The notes: generated from the letters alone by a model not told the origin. A stretch of DNA of 64,000 nucleotides from an uncultured Bacteroidales bacterium (GCA_902790595.1 CADASL010000003.1:1-64000); one strand, 5' to 3'. Counted from the first letter of the stretch, positions 17,288 through 26,829 are shown. Program-made: numbers and translations.

Positions 17288-20200
17288 ATGCTACTTATCT
17301 TTTTGAAATTCATTGCTTCGGCGGCGCTTTTGTTCGTGTTCTACCGGATTGTTCTGCGCGGAAAGGCCAACTACGCCGTCAGTCGGGCATACCTGCTTGC
17401 CCTGCCGATTGTCAGCCTGATAATCAGCGTTCTGACGTTCGAGGTTTACCCAACGGGAACCGAGTTTGCCATTGAGCAGATTGACTTCGGCCACTACACC
17501 GCGCCAGCCGCGCCCGTTGAGGCCGACTATGTGCCCGACATTGCGCCCGCACAAGCGGCCACCACCGAGCCAGCAGCAGTGCCAGCCGCTATGCCAGCCA
17601 CCGCACCGGTTGCCGAACCCGTTCAGGCAAAGCAACCAATTGTTATCGATTGGATGGCGATGCTCAAGTGGACGGTTCCGGCCATATCGTTGCTGCTGTT
17701 GCTGTTGGCGGCTTACCATATTGGTAAAGTATTGGCTATCAAATCGAAAATGGATGTTGAAAACACCGCCGAGGGCTACAGTTTGATTAGCTCGCCAAGT
17801 GTCAACACGCCTTTCTCGTTCGCAAAAACCATTTTTCTGCCCGCGAGCCTTCACGAGCCGGGAAAGAGTATGATTATCCGCCACGAAAAGGCGCACATTG
17901 CCCACCGCCACTATGCCGACGTGTGGTTTATGGAGTTGATAACCAGACTGTTTTGGTTTAATCCGTTTGTGTGGCTCTGCCGCAATGAGCTGCGCAACGT
18001 GCACGAGTTCCAGGCCGACCACGACGTGATTGAGTCCAATGTCAACATAAACGCCTACCAGACAACGCTTTTGGAGATGGTGATGAACGTGTCGAGCCCC
18101 GTGGTGAACGGCTTCAACCACTCGTTTATCCGCCAGCGGTTTATCGAGATGAAAAAATCGGCTGTCGGCACACTCGGCCGCGTGGCAAAAATCGGCACCT
18201 TGGCGTGGATTGGCGTAATGTTCTGCGCGTTCACCTTCACCGAAAAGAAAGCTGAACCGAATCCTGCGGCACCGTCACCCGACGAAACTTATGTTACGCA
18301 GAAGCTACTGTTGGAATGTGAATCGATGGTAAACTATTCACATTTGCTTACTAAAAATTGGGTTTTTATTGACAAAATACCCACCTCTCCCGACAAACGT
18401 GCACTCAAAAAGATTCATAACGAGGATTATCCAAAGTTGCAGGCGGAATTGTCAGAAGTTTCGGAAAAATGGAACGATACCAACCGCAAAGAACTTGAAT
18501 CGATATTCTCATTTATCAACGATTCGCTTTTCGCTTACCAAAAAGCGATAATGAAATCATTAAATACATTCGACGATTACAATGACTTCTTTAAATGTAT
18601 GAAAGCGCAGATGATGGTTGAAGATGGCGGAGATGAGACAAATGCCGCAAACAAAGTTACAACCCGCATTCGCGCGCTTATCGAGAAAATCAAGGTTCCC
18701 GCAACAACACAGGCAACCACTAAAAATGCCCCAGCGCAAACACTTGGTGCCGGTAAATTCGTAATCGAGGGCTCGGTTGACCCGGGCATAACCGACTCGT
18801 GCTACCTGATTTATTTCGCCGACGAAAACTTCGAGATTGTTGAAAAACCCGTGGCCTGCGTGCCGGTGGTGGATAAGAAGTTCCACTACGAGGTTGAACT
18901 CAACGACCTGACCGTCTGCCGCATACGCTGTATTTTCCCCGGCGGCGAGATTTGCTCGGATTGGATTGAGACCTTTGCCGCGCCCGGCGTTACATTTGGG
19001 TTGACGGTTCACAACGGATTTTATACGCAAACAAACCAACAAAGCTATATGTCGAAAATTCGCCGCTTGGCCGACACCTACTGCAAAAACCACCATTTGA
19101 ACGAGAATGCGGCAAAGCCCGATGGCTTGTACAAAACGTGGGAGAACGTGAAATACGGCGTTTGGAACAACCAAAAGGTTAAACAGGTCGATTTCTGCGA
19201 GAAAAAGACCATTCTAACCCTTTCGGAGGAGCATTGGGCGCGTGGCAATTTGAATTCCGATGTCTGCTTGCGCGATTCGGCGGGCAATCTTTACAAAATG
19301 TTGCACAACGAAAGCGGTGGCACTCGCCGCTATCTCGACTATATCCGCGGTGCCCGCTACTCATTCGAGCCGCTGCCGAAAGGTGTTACCAAATTCGATA
19401 TTGTGCAGAAAGTCAGCAAGAAAGTGTCATTCACTAATGAAAATGGTGAAACGGCTGTGGTGAATGGCCAAGATATAACCGTGATTGTTGAGAATATCAG
19501 AGAAAACCTGACCCCCAACCAAAAGCCAAACTTCAGCATAACTTTCAAAACCGAACTCACTGATGAGGTTACAGGCTTCGAAATGGAGCAAATGGTAAGT
19601 AACAACAACCGGCCGACGGGAGGATTAATTGGTGGAGTTGACCTTGACGCCAACGGTGAGGCCACTTTCAGCACCTATCTCGAAGAACCGTGCGTTGTTT
19701 ATGTTGTGCCCACTTTGGTGGAAGCGCAACCTGTGAGAATGCTTTCAATAGCTATTCCCCTTGTGCCAGGCGAGGAAGCAGAATTTACACTAACTGCCAC
19801 AGGAATGAAAAAAATAGATGGTGTGATGCAAATGCCTGGAGGCAAACTTGCCGGCTCAAAATTTTATACCGAATGGGAGAAAGCCGAGAAGAAATTCAAC
19901 GAAATATTTGACAAACAAGGCGATAAGGCCAATGCCGCCATTAACGAATACGTAAAAAAGAACGCCAACAATCTTGGTTTGGTGATGCAGTATCTGTTGG
20001 GGCATTGGAATACCGATTACAGCATTCTGTCCGAAAAAACCTTGCAAAACCCGATGGTGAAAATGCTGAAAGAAAGCGACGACGAGATGAAAAAGATGGT
20101 TGAAGAATCGCGGAAGCGCCGTGAGGAAGCTCGCGCCAACACCGCACCAGGCAAGATGTTCGCCGATTTGGATTTGCAGAATATGAGCAACCCAAACAAC

Positions 20201-20563
20201 CGCCCGAGCCTGTCGGACCTCGTGGGCAAGGGTCGGCACGTGCTCGTGAATTTCTGCTATCCGCCCGAAGAAAAAAGTAAAGAAACGGGAAAAGCAATCG
20301 ATGCTCTGCTTGAAAAGTACAAAGGAAAACCAATCGACGCAATTTCTGTTGTGTGCAACCATATTTCAGGACCCGACTATTTCAAAGAATCTCTTAAAGG
20401 TTTTGATGTCAGCCACAAGGTGTATTACGATGTAAATCACCAAGCCAACAGAACGTATGGAATTGGCAACGGCATAATACTCTTCGGCCCCGATGGCACA
20501 ATTCTGAAACGCGATATTCCCGCAGACGATTTGGAGAAGGCGGTGGAAGAGATTCTGAATTAG
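17288..20563 (+). CDS. BlaR1-type M56 metallopeptidase fused to DUF4369-like and degenerate thioredoxin-like domains
   Basis: A 1091-residue membrane sensor-protease. TM helices lie near 1-22, 35-53 and 123-148; a Pro/Ala-rich loop fills 71-117. The M56 zinc site is HEKAH (199-203) with Glu240 as probable third ligand, and TM4 is near 297-312. In classical BlaR1 the part after TM4 is a penicillin-binding domain; here it is replaced by about 780 residues: a helical region, a strand-rich segment (about 497-590) like DUF4369, a second such segment (about 720-850), and a C-terminal TlpA/AhpC-like thioredoxin fold (about 955-1091). That fold keeps HVLVNF but has CYPPEEKS where WCxxC is expected, so it cannot do normal disulfide chemistry. 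It follows blaI by 118 bp, presumably in one operon, and should cleave BlaI on an unknown periplasmic cue. Confidence 0.85.
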   Translation: MLLIFLKFIASAALLFVFYRIVLRGKANYAVSRAYLLALPIVSLIISVLTFEVYPTGTEFAIEQIDFGHYTAPAAPVEADYVPDIAPAQAATTEPAAVPAAMPATAPVAEPVQAKQPIVIDWMAMLKWTVPAISLLLLLLAAYHIGKVLAIKSKMDVENTAEGYSLISSPSVNTPFSFAKTIFLPASLHEPGKSMIIRHEKAHIAHRHYADVWFMELITRLFWFNPFVWLCRNELRNVHEFQADHDVIESNVNINAYQTTLLEMVMNVSSPVVNGFNHSFIRQRFIEMKKSAVGTLGRVAKIGTLAWIGVMFCAFTFTEKKAEPNPAAPSPDETYVTQKLLLECESMVNYSHLLTKNWVFIDKIPTSPDKRALKKIHNEDYPKLQAELSEVSEKWNDTNRKELESIFSFINDSLFAYQKAIMKSLNTFDDYNDFFKCMKAQMMVEDGGDETNAANKVTTRIRALIEKIKVPATTQATTKNAPAQTLGAGKFVIEGSVDPGITDSCYLIYFADENFEIVEKPVACVPVVDKKFHYEVELNDLTVCRIRCIFPGGEICSDWIETFAAPGVTFGLTVHNGFYTQTNQQSYMSKIRRLADTYCKNHHLNENAAKPDGLYKTWENVKYGVWNNQKVKQVDFCEKKTILTLSEEHWARGNLNSDVCLRDSAGNLYKMLHNESGGTRRYLDYIRGARYSFEPLPKGVTKFDIVQKVSKKVSFTNENGETAVVNGQDITVIVENIRENLTPNQKPNFSITFKTELTDEVTGFEMEQMVSNNNRPTGGLIGGVDLDANGEATFSTYLEEPCVVYVVPTLVEAQPVRMLSIAIPLVPGEEAEFTLTATGMKKIDGVMQMPGGKLAGSKFYTEWEKAEKKFNEIFDKQGDKANAAINEYVKKNANNLGLVMQYLLGHWNTDYSILSEKTLQNPMVKMLKESDDEMKKMVEESRKRREEARANTAPGKMFADLDLQNMSNPNNRPSLSDLVGKGRHVLVNFCYPPEEKSKETGKAIDALLEKYKGKPIDAISVVCNHISGPDYFKESLKGFDVSHKVYYDVNHQANRTYGIGNGIILFGPDGTILKRDIPADDLEKAVEEILN

Positions 20564-20692
20564 AAAAACTATGCTAACAAACAACTAACCATTTTTCTAC
20601 TAACTGACAACTAACCTGAAAACCGGGCTCTACGGGCAAATGCGCAAGGCGATTTGATGCATAGGGAATGTTTATAGTCGCAAAAAAACACT

Positions 20693-20752
20693 GGCAAACG
20701 GGCGCGAATCAAGTCAAAACCAACATCCTACCCGATTCGCGGCCAATCTGCC
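20693..20752. repeat. Stable hairpin in the blaR1-metK gap
   Basis: GCGAATC (20704-20710) pairs with GATTCGC (20734-20740), extended by C-G and GG-CC pairs and an outer GGCA/TGCC (20693-20696, 20749-20752). It lies upstream of the metK promoter. A second small hairpin, CTGTTTT/AAAACAG, is near 20807-20828. I see no gene in 20564-20938. Confidence 0.55.
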
Positions 20753-20938
20753 GGCTTCCCAACCCCAACGATGTTTCTCATCACGCTGCCGCAAATGCTT
20801 GTAGAGCTGTTTTTTATAACTAAAACAGAATAGTCCTGAAATAGCGTTACAAAAAAGTAATGCAAAATGGAAGAGAAAGTTAATGAGTACTTCACATTTT
20901 TCCGTTTACGTTTAAGTTTTTCGTTTACGTTTTATTAT

Positions 20939-20946
20939 TACCTTTG
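20939..20946 (+). promoter_or_regulatory. Promoter -7 box for metK
   Basis: TACCTTTG is an exact consensus -7 box. Transcription from it would begin about 20952, exactly at the 5' side of the riboswitch-like structure. Confidence 0.7.
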
Positions 20947-20951
20947 CCCCC

Positions 20952-21004
20952 GTTGTGGAAAGATTTGAGTTGATTGCAACCACAGAAAAAAATGCTAAAG
21001 CACG
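20952..21004 (+). ncRNA. SAM-II riboswitch (probable)
   Basis: The leader RNA has the order of conserved blocks I know for SAM-II: stem TGTGG (20954-20958), GATTTGA (20962-20968), TTGCAA (20974-20979), closing strand CCACA (20980-20984), an A-rich linker, and GCTAAAG (20994-21000) that would fold back as the pseudoknot strand. SAM-II senses S-adenosylmethionine and is best known before methionine-cycle genes of alphaproteobacteria. Here it begins at the predicted transcription start and lies about 65 bases before metK, so SAM would lower synthesis of its own synthetase. The match is by eye; a covariance-model search is the deciding test. Confidence 0.75.
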
Positions 21005-21069
21005 ATTTTCAATTGCACCTTCCCCGATTTTTCCCATCAGTTAAGTTTCTAATTTAAAACTTTATAGAT

Positions 21070-22323
21070 ATGGGTTACTTATTTACTTCAGAGTCGGTTT
21101 CGGAAGGTCATCCTGACAAAGTTGCCGACCAAATTTCAGACGCGCTTGTTGACCGCTTCCTTGCTTTCGACCCCAAATCGAAAGTGGCTTGCGAAACGCT
21201 TGTAACGACCGGCCAGGTGGTGCTTGCCGGCGAAGTCCGCAGCGACGCCTACATCGACGTGCAGGAAGTTGCGCGCCGCGTCATCAACCGCATTGGCTAC
21301 ACCAAAGGCGAGTATCGTTTTGAAGGCGACTCGTGCGGCGTGCTATCGGCCATTCACGAGCAGTCGGCCGACATCAACCGCGGTGTTGAGCGCGCCAACC
21401 ATATGGACCAGGGCGCCGGCGACCAGGGAATGATGTTCGGTTACGCTTGCTCAGAGACCGACAACTATATGCCGCTGCCGCTCGAACTCGCTCACAGCCT
21501 GCTCATTGAGTTGGCCGCCATCCGCCGCGAAGGCAAGGTGATGACTTATCTGCGCCCCGACGCAAAAAGCCAGGTGACAATTGAGTACGACGACAACAAC
21601 CAGCCGAAACGTATTGATACCATTGTTGTTTCGACACAGCACGACGAGTTCGATGCCGACGAGCCGATGCTTGCCAAAATCAAGCAGGATGTGAAAGATA
21701 TTCTGATTCCGCGCACCGTTGCCAAGTTGCCGGCTCGCGTTCAGAAATTGTTCGACGGAACCTTCACCCTGCACGTGAACCCCACGGGCAAGTTTGTGAT
21801 TGGTGGTCCCCACGGCGATACCGGCCTGACCGGTCGCAAAATTATTGTTGACACCTACGGCGGCCGCGGCGCACACGGTGGTGGCGCTTTCTCGGGCAAA
21901 GACCCATCGAAGGTTGACCGCTCGGCAGCCTATGCGGCACGCCACATTGCCAAAAATATGGTTGCAGCCGGTGTTGCTTCGGAAATGCTTGTGCAGGTAG
22001 CCTACGCCATTGGCGTTGCAAAGCCGGTGGGCGTGTTTGTGAACACCTACGGCACATCGAAGGTGAAGATGACTGACGGCGAGATTGCCCAAAAGGTGGC
22101 CGAGATTTTCGACCTTCGCCCGGCAGCCATCGAAGACCGCCTGAAACTACGCAACCCGATTTATGAAGAGACCGCATCGTACGGACATATGGGCCGTGAG
22201 CCGAAAACAGTGACAAAAGTGTTTGAGTCGCCGTATATGGGCCGCCGCGAACTCACTGTGGAACTCTTCACTTGGGAAAAACTCGACTATGTCGATATTG
22301 TTAAAAACGCTTTCAATCTGTAA
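21070..22323 (+). CDS. metK: S-adenosylmethionine synthase
   Basis: Makes S-adenosylmethionine from ATP and methionine in the cytosol, the methyl donor of the cell. The 417-residue protein starts with the usual short N-terminus and the ATP-binding GHPDK (14-18), then [24 protein letters not shown] (the P-loop-like hexapeptide region) and the phosphate-binding [13 protein letters not shown] followed by [16 protein letters not shown]. All motifs are intact; length is slightly above the 384-400 of most orthologues because of a few insertions. A probable SAM-II riboswitch in its leader predicts feedback control. A strong terminator follows at once. Confidence 0.97.
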   Translation: MGYLFTSESVSEGHPDKVADQISDALVDRFLAFDPKSKVACETLVTTGQVVLAGEVRSDAYIDVQEVARRVINRIGYTKGEYRFEGDSCGVLSAIHEQSADINRGVERANHMDQGAGDQGMMFGYACSETDNYMPLPLELAHSLLIELAAIRREGKVMTYLRPDAKSQVTIEYDDNNQPKRIDTIVVSTQHDEFDADEPMLAKIKQDVKDILIPRTVAKLPARVQKLFDGTFTLHVNPTGKFVIGGPHGDTGLTGRKIIVDTYGGRGAHGGGAFSGKDPSKVDRSAAYAARHIAKNMVAAGVASEMLVQVAYAIGVAKPVGVFVNTYGTSKVKMTDGEIAQKVAEIFDLRPAAIEDRLKLRNPIYEETASYGHMGREPKTVTKVFESPYMGRRELTVELFTWEKLDYVDIVKNAFNL

Positions 22324-22340
22324 TTTACAGATGATATAAA

Positions 22341-22380
22341 CCAAAAAGAGCCGTAAGACGAATCTTGCGGCTCTTTTTGG
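22341..22380. terminator. Bidirectional terminator between metK and the esterase gene
   Basis: CCAAAAAGAGCCG and CGGCTCTTTTTGG are perfect complements around a short loop with an extra TAAG/CTTG pairing. A-run before and T-run after make it work for both convergent genes. Confidence 0.92.
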
Positions 22381-22447
22381 TTATGTTAACCCCGATAACT
22401 ATCAGGGCCAAATCAAAAATCCTAATTCCTAAATCCTAAATCAAAAA

Positions 22448-23692
22448 TCACTTCGCCCACGCGTCAATCCATTTCTTGTAATCGATGTTGTTAAGCGTCG
22501 GGGTGGCTTCACGAATCATAGTGTTGGCAGTTTGGTCGCCGAACAAGTATTTAGCGATGAAGGCCTTTGCGGCGTCAGTCTGCAGGTCCGATGCGCGGCA
22601 GTGCGGGTGCTTGGCGTCGAACACGTAGCCGAAGCGGTCGGCAATGCCGAATGTCTGATAAACAACTTCGGCGGCGCGGCACGATACGTAGCCCGAATGG
22701 TCGCAAAGCCACTCATAGTCGCCATTGCCCAGAACCAGCACGGCGCGCGGCGCAATCATTGCCAGAATCTCGTGATGGTCGAACGGCAGACGGTCAACGC
22801 GGCCGTCGAAATTATCTTTCAGTGCAGGGCTGAACCAAGTATAGTTGGTATTGGTGATACGCTCAACATTGGTGTCGGTGCGGGCGGTGAAATCGTCGCT
22901 CACGCGCCACGAGTTGATGCCGCCGCCACCCGATTCCTGCACAATGGCCAATGCCACGCGCTCGTCGAGTGCGCTCGAGTACATTGCCATCTTTCCGGCG
23001 TATGAGCAGCCGGTAACGCAGATGTGACTCAAATCGGCGTTCAAATCTTTGGCCACCAGCTCAAGGCCGTCGATGATGCGGCTCACACCCCAAGCCCAAG
23101 CGCTGTAGTTGCCGTTGGCGCGAGCGTCGGGATACAGTTTATAGAACCGTGCGCTGTCGTCGCGCACCGCCTGATGGCTGCTGCGGATAACTTGGTCGTG
23201 GTCGAAAGGCACCTGAATGCAGCCTTCGAACAGATTGCGCGGCAGAGCGCCCGTGCCGCTGAACCGCCCCATTCCAATGCTGATGGGGAACGGACCGTCG
23301 CCCGCTTTGGGTATGCGCAGACGGCTTGTGAGCGTCAGCGTCTCGCCATTGTGCTTCACAACCACGGTCAGAACCGAGTCGGTGAGCGAAGCCGTAACTT
23401 CTTCAGGTTTGTCGGGCTTGGCGCCGATTTCATAAAATTCGATTTCCGATTTAATCTCATTGCGGCGGCGTTCCCAGTCGGCGAACTTGGTCGAGCGTCC
23501 GCTGCCGTCGGCCCAGGCGAACGGGTCGGGCAAGCCGGCGCACTGCGGCAGTTGGTCGGGGTTCACATACTCAATTTTCGGCAGAGCGGCGCCGGTGTTT
23601 TCCGCATTGTAAACCAATGGCGGCTGTTGTGTCGATGTGCAGCCCGCAATGGCAAACGCGGCACCAACAACAATCAAACTCTTGTTCTTCAT
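22448..23692 (-). CDS. CE15-like (glucuronoyl esterase family) lipoprotein
   Basis: A 414-residue exported alpha/beta hydrolase. The signal peptide ends in a lipobox at Cys18 (IAGC). The nucleophile elbow VTGCSYAGKMAM (Ser230) and the following QESGGGG (Glu253) match the CE15 arrangement in which the acid follows strand 6; a candidate catalytic His is in DAKHPHCR near residue 365. CE15 enzymes cut the ester between lignin and glucuronoxylan. Canonical members have GCSRxGK; here Arg is replaced by Tyr, so the oxyanion environment is altered and the substrate may differ. No other carbohydrate-active gene is adjacent. It converges on metK across the terminator at 22341-22380. Confidence 0.75.
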   Translation of the reverse strand: MKNKSLIVVGAAFAIAGCTSTQQPPLVYNAENTGAALPKIEYVNPDQLPQCAGLPDPFAWADGSGRSTKFADWERRRNEIKSEIEFYEIGAKPDKPEEVTASLTDSVLTVVVKHNGETLTLTSRLRIPKAGDGPFPISIGMGRFSGTGALPRNLFEGCIQVPFDHDQVIRSSHQAVRDDSARFYKLYPDARANGNYSAWAWGVSRIIDGLELVAKDLNADLSHICVTGCSYAGKMAMYSSALDERVALAIVQESGGGGINSWRVSDDFTARTDTNVERITNTNYTWFSPALKDNFDGRVDRLPFDHHEILAMIAPRAVLVLGNGDYEWLCDHSGYVSCRAAEVVYQTFGIADRFGYVFDAKHPHCRASDLQTDAAKAFIAKYLFGDQTANTMIREATPTLNNIDYKKWIDAWAK

Positions 23693-23914
23693 ATTATTAC
23701 GTGTTTAAGTTTAGTTTACGATACACAAACATAATTAAAATTGATGCCGATGATTTTTCAGCGCGGCAATAAATCGGTATTCAGCGTTAAAAATATCCGA
23801 ATTTGAAACAGCTTTCCCTAAATTTAAAAATCCGAACCCTGACAATTATACAATTGGCCGATTCACCGATTAAACAAAAATCATATCTTCGTGAAAAACT
23901 AAAAACTCACAGCT

Positions 23915-25258
23915 ATGAACGCATTTCACGCCTACGACATTCGCGGCATCTACCCCGAGCAATTCAATAAAGACGACTGCTACAAAATCGGCTTTTTTCT
24001 GCCAGAATTGCTGAAAACCAACAAGATTCTCGTTGGCCGAGATATGCGGACATCATCGCCAGAGATTTTTGAATATCTCTGCAAGGGCATCACCGATGCG
24101 GGCGCCAATGTGCTCAACGCCGGGCTCACCACCACGCCGATGATTTACTACGCCACGGCGAAATTCGGTTTCGACGCGTCGGTGCAGATAACCGCGTCGC
24201 ACAATCCGCGCGAGTACAACGGAATGAAGATTTCGCGTGCCAACGCCCTACCCGTCGGACTCGACACAGGCCTTGGCGACCTGAAGCAAATGATGGAAAC
24301 GCGCCCCGCCGTGCCGGTGGCTCAGAAAGGCAGAATCACCGATTTCGATTTCCGGGCCGAGTACATCAGCTTCCAAAAACAGTACCTGAAAGACCTGTCG
24401 AACCTGACAATTGCCGTCGATTGCTCGAACGGTATGGCGTCGATGCTCGTGCACGACATTTTGGGCGACACACCACATTATATATATGACACGCTCGACG
24501 GCACCTTTCCGCACCACGAGCCCAACCCGCTCATCGAAGACAACTGCCGCGACCTTGAAGCACTTGTTGTTAAAGTCAAGGCCGATATTGGCGTCATCTA
24601 CGACGGCGACGCCGACCGCGTGATGTTCATCGACGAGCGCGGCCATTTCATCAGCCCCGACCTGATTATCGGCCTGATGGCGCACTATTTCCTTGAAGAG
24701 CGCGGCCTGAAGGGCAATGTGCTGCAAGACATCCGCACATCGAAAGCCGTGGGCGAATATGTGGCGAAGTTCGGCGGCGTCATCAATATGTGGCGTGTCG
24801 GTCGCGCCTACGCCGCGCCGAAGCTGCGCGAGATTGACGGCATCTACGGCGGCGAGTTGGCCGGGCACTACTATTTCCGCGACTTCTTCTACAGCGATTC
24901 GGGCATAATGGCGTCGCTCATCGTGTTGGGCATTGCGGCCGGACTCAAGCGGCAGGGCCGGACCATTTCCGAAGCCATTGCGGCCATTTCGCGCTACGCC
25001 AATTCGGGCGAAATCAACTTCAAGATTGAGCAGAAGCAGCAAGCAATGGACGCCGTGCGCGACTATTTCACGCAGACCGAGCAGGCCACCGCTTCGTACG
25101 ATTTCGACGGCTACCGCGTTGAGTTCGCCGATTGGTGGTTCAACATCCGTCCGTCGAACACCGAGCCCTATCTGCGACTTTTGGCCGAAGCCAAAACCGA
25201 GCAGATGCTCAGCGAAAAACTCGATAAAATCAAGGCGATCATCGGTCAGTTTAAGTGA
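23915..25258 (+). CDS. Phosphomannomutase/phosphoglucomutase
   Basis: Alpha-D-phosphohexomutase of 447 residues that interconverts hexose 1- and 6-phosphates for sugar-nucleotide and surface-polysaccharide synthesis. The four domain signatures are all present: the phosphoserine loop TASHNP (93-98, Ser95), the Mg loop DGDADR (230-235), the sugar-specificity loop GGELAGHYYF (near 309) and the phosphate-binding RPSNTEP (near 418). The HAYDIRG start is typical of ManB/AlgC-type enzymes. It is a single gene with a weak TATCTTCG -7-like box at 23884-23891. Mannose versus glucose preference cannot be told from the sequence. Confidence 0.92.
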   Translation: MNAFHAYDIRGIYPEQFNKDDCYKIGFFLPELLKTNKILVGRDMRTSSPEIFEYLCKGITDAGANVLNAGLTTTPMIYYATAKFGFDASVQITASHNPREYNGMKISRANALPVGLDTGLGDLKQMMETRPAVPVAQKGRITDFDFRAEYISFQKQYLKDLSNLTIAVDCSNGMASMLVHDILGDTPHYIYDTLDGTFPHHEPNPLIEDNCRDLEALVVKVKADIGVIYDGDADRVMFIDERGHFISPDLIIGLMAHYFLEERGLKGNVLQDIRTSKAVGEYVAKFGGVINMWRVGRAYAAPKLREIDGIYGGELAGHYYFRDFFYSDSGIMASLIVLGIAAGLKRQGRTISEAIAAISRYANSGEINFKIEQKQQAMDAVRDYFTQTEQATASYDFDGYRVEFADWWFNIRPSNTEPYLRLLAEAKTEQMLSEKLDKIKAIIGQFK

Positions 25259-25359
25259 TTTGTGGAACCCGGACAAGGCTAAAAAAGTGAGCCGACATCA
25301 GTAAAATACGGCATTTCAAAAAAAAATTGCCCCGTTGTGGCGAAAACACATAAGTTTGA

Positions 25360-25367
25360 TTAACTTT
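25360..25367 (+). promoter_or_regulatory. Promoter -7 box for the 25439 lipoprotein gene
   Basis: TAACTTTG matches TAnnTTTG, 71 bp before the start codon, with GTTG at 25333-25336 as a loosely spaced -33 candidate. Confidence 0.55.
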
Positions 25368-25438
25368 GGCTCGAATGTAAAGTACCGTTGCGCCAAAAAT
25401 ACCGACGGACTACATCTTATATCTAAATATCTACGTAT

Positions 25439-26332
25439 ATGAAATTGACATACAAAGTGTTGCCGTTGTTTCTTGCCTGCCTTGCCGTGGCTTGCACAAG
25501 CGAGAGCAAACGCGCCAAAGAGCAGCAACTGAAGAGCGCACTGACCATTGACAGTAGCGAATGTGAGGCAACCGTGAAGAAAATCTTCTTCAATCTGCCG
25601 TCGCCAGTTGAGATTACGCACACACTTCTCAAAACCGAGGAGCCTTTCAATGGCGATATGCTGAACTCGGCCGACAATCTTGAAAAGTACAACACATCGA
25701 GCAGCCTGGCGCTCAATTTCGGCATCTACGGCGCCGACCTCTGCTACTGCCGCGTTTACGACCAGCTGCAGGAGGCCATCAACTATCTGTCAGTAATCAA
25801 GAAGGTTACCGAGAAGTTGCAGATTCCCGAGGAGGAAGGTTCGGAAACCATCAACCGCATTGAGCAAAGCCTTGAAAACCGCGACTCGATTTTCTACATC
25901 ATATCTGACACTTACGCTCGCGCTGACAGCTATCTGAAAGAGAACGAGCGCGATATGACCGCATCGCTGATTTTGGCCGGCGCCTGGATTGAGGGTATGT
26001 ACTTTGCAACCACCCTTGCCACACAACCCGATGCCAGCGGCGACATCATCGACAACATTGTTGATCAGAAATACACCGTTGCAAACCTTGTCAATCTGCT
26101 CGACACCTACAAAGAAACACCTGAAGTTTCATCGCTGATTGACGACTTCAACAAGGTTCAGGACATCTACAACTCGATTGAGGTTGTTTATGACAAATCG
26201 GTTGTGGTTAGCACCGACCAGGAGGACCACGTGACCAGCATCGACGCTCCGGTGAAGGTGAATATGACCAAAGACCAACTGAAAGAGATTGCCAACTTGA
26301 TTAAAGGCATCAGAAGCAAAATTATTGGATAA
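25439..26332 (+). CDS. Conserved Bacteroidota lipoprotein, function unknown
   Basis: A 297-residue lipoprotein with lipobox LAVAC ending at Cys20. The mature part is almost wholly helical: a Lys/Ser/Glu-rich start, then amphipathic helices including YGADLCYCRVYDQLQEAINYLSVIKKVTEKLQIPEE and a C-terminal TKDQLKEIANLIKGIRSKI. I do not recognise a domain. It is followed after 16 bp by another exported protein (26349), and the two are probably one transcription unit, so they may act together in the envelope. Confidence 0.7.
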   Translation: MKLTYKVLPLFLACLAVACTSESKRAKEQQLKSALTIDSSECEATVKKIFFNLPSPVEITHTLLKTEEPFNGDMLNSADNLEKYNTSSSLALNFGIYGADLCYCRVYDQLQEAINYLSVIKKVTEKLQIPEEEGSETINRIEQSLENRDSIFYIISDTYARADSYLKENERDMTASLILAGAWIEGMYFATTLATQPDASGDIIDNIVDQKYTVANLVNLLDTYKETPEVSSLIDDFNKVQDIYNSIEVVYDKSVVVSTDQEDHVTSIDAPVKVNMTKDQLKEIANLIKGIRSKIIG

Positions 26333-26348
26333 ACTAACAGCCTAAAAA

Positions 26349-26783
26349 ATGAAAAAGATTATAAGTATTTTATCTGCTGCCGCACTTTGCTTGGCAATTA
26401 ACGCCAACGTTCAGGCACAATGCAAGACATTCATCAAGAACGAGTGCAAACCAAAGCTCGCCCCCTACATCTACAATGGCCAGATGAACAGCGCCATTCT
26501 GAACCAGGGCGATATGGCAGAGCTGATGCTCACCTTCTACAGCAATCAGGACTACCGCATCATAGTATGCTCCGATGGTCTGGGCGATGTGACTTTCCGC
26601 CTGCTCGACCTTCAGGGCAAAGAGCTCTTCACCAACGCCGACCACAACTACACCGACACTTGGGACTTCTCGACCAACTCAACCCAACTGCTGACAGTTG
26701 AAGTGAGCGTTCCGGAGGCCACCTCGGCCGAAGATTCCAAAAGCGGCTGTGTATCAATACTGGTAGGCTTCAAAGAGAAATAA
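26349..26783 (+). CDS. Small exported protein, function unknown
   Basis: A 144-residue protein with a clean signal peptide (residues 1-23, ending NVQAQ) and a mature strand-rich body with two Cys early (QCKTFIKNECKP) and one near the C-terminus (KSGCVSILVGFKEK). The central NQDYRIIVCSDGLGDVTFRLLD stretch and QLLTVEVSVPEA suggest a small beta-sandwich. No family recognised. It lies 16 bp after the lipoprotein gene and is closed by a hairpin at 26788-26820. Confidence 0.7.
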   Translation: MKKIISILSAAALCLAINANVQAQCKTFIKNECKPKLAPYIYNGQMNSAILNQGDMAELMLTFYSNQDYRIIVCSDGLGDVTFRLLDLQGKELFTNADHNYTDTWDFSTNSTQLLTVEVSVPEATSAEDSKSGCVSILVGFKEK

Positions 26784-26787
26784 AAAA

Positions 26788-26820
26788 CGTTAAAATCCGA
26801 CTTTTAGGCGGACTTTAACG
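26788..26820. terminator. Hairpin after the 26349 gene
   Basis: CGTTAAAATCCG pairs with CGGACTTTAACG (one mismatch), flanked by A-runs on both sides. Stem length supports a terminator, but the T-run is on the opposite strand, so orientation is uncertain. Confidence 0.5.
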
Positions 26821-26829
26821 AAAAAACAG

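Noticed and set aside
16762..20563. Beta-lactam resistance locus
   Set aside because: Although blaI-blaR1-like, the sensor lacks the penicillin-binding domain and no beta-lactamase or PBP gene is present, so resistance is not supported.
20564..20938. SAM-I or other riboswitch, or a small gene, in the first part of the metK gap
   Set aside because: No SAM-I core is visible, no coding frame with signal or motif, and the region lies upstream of the metK promoter.
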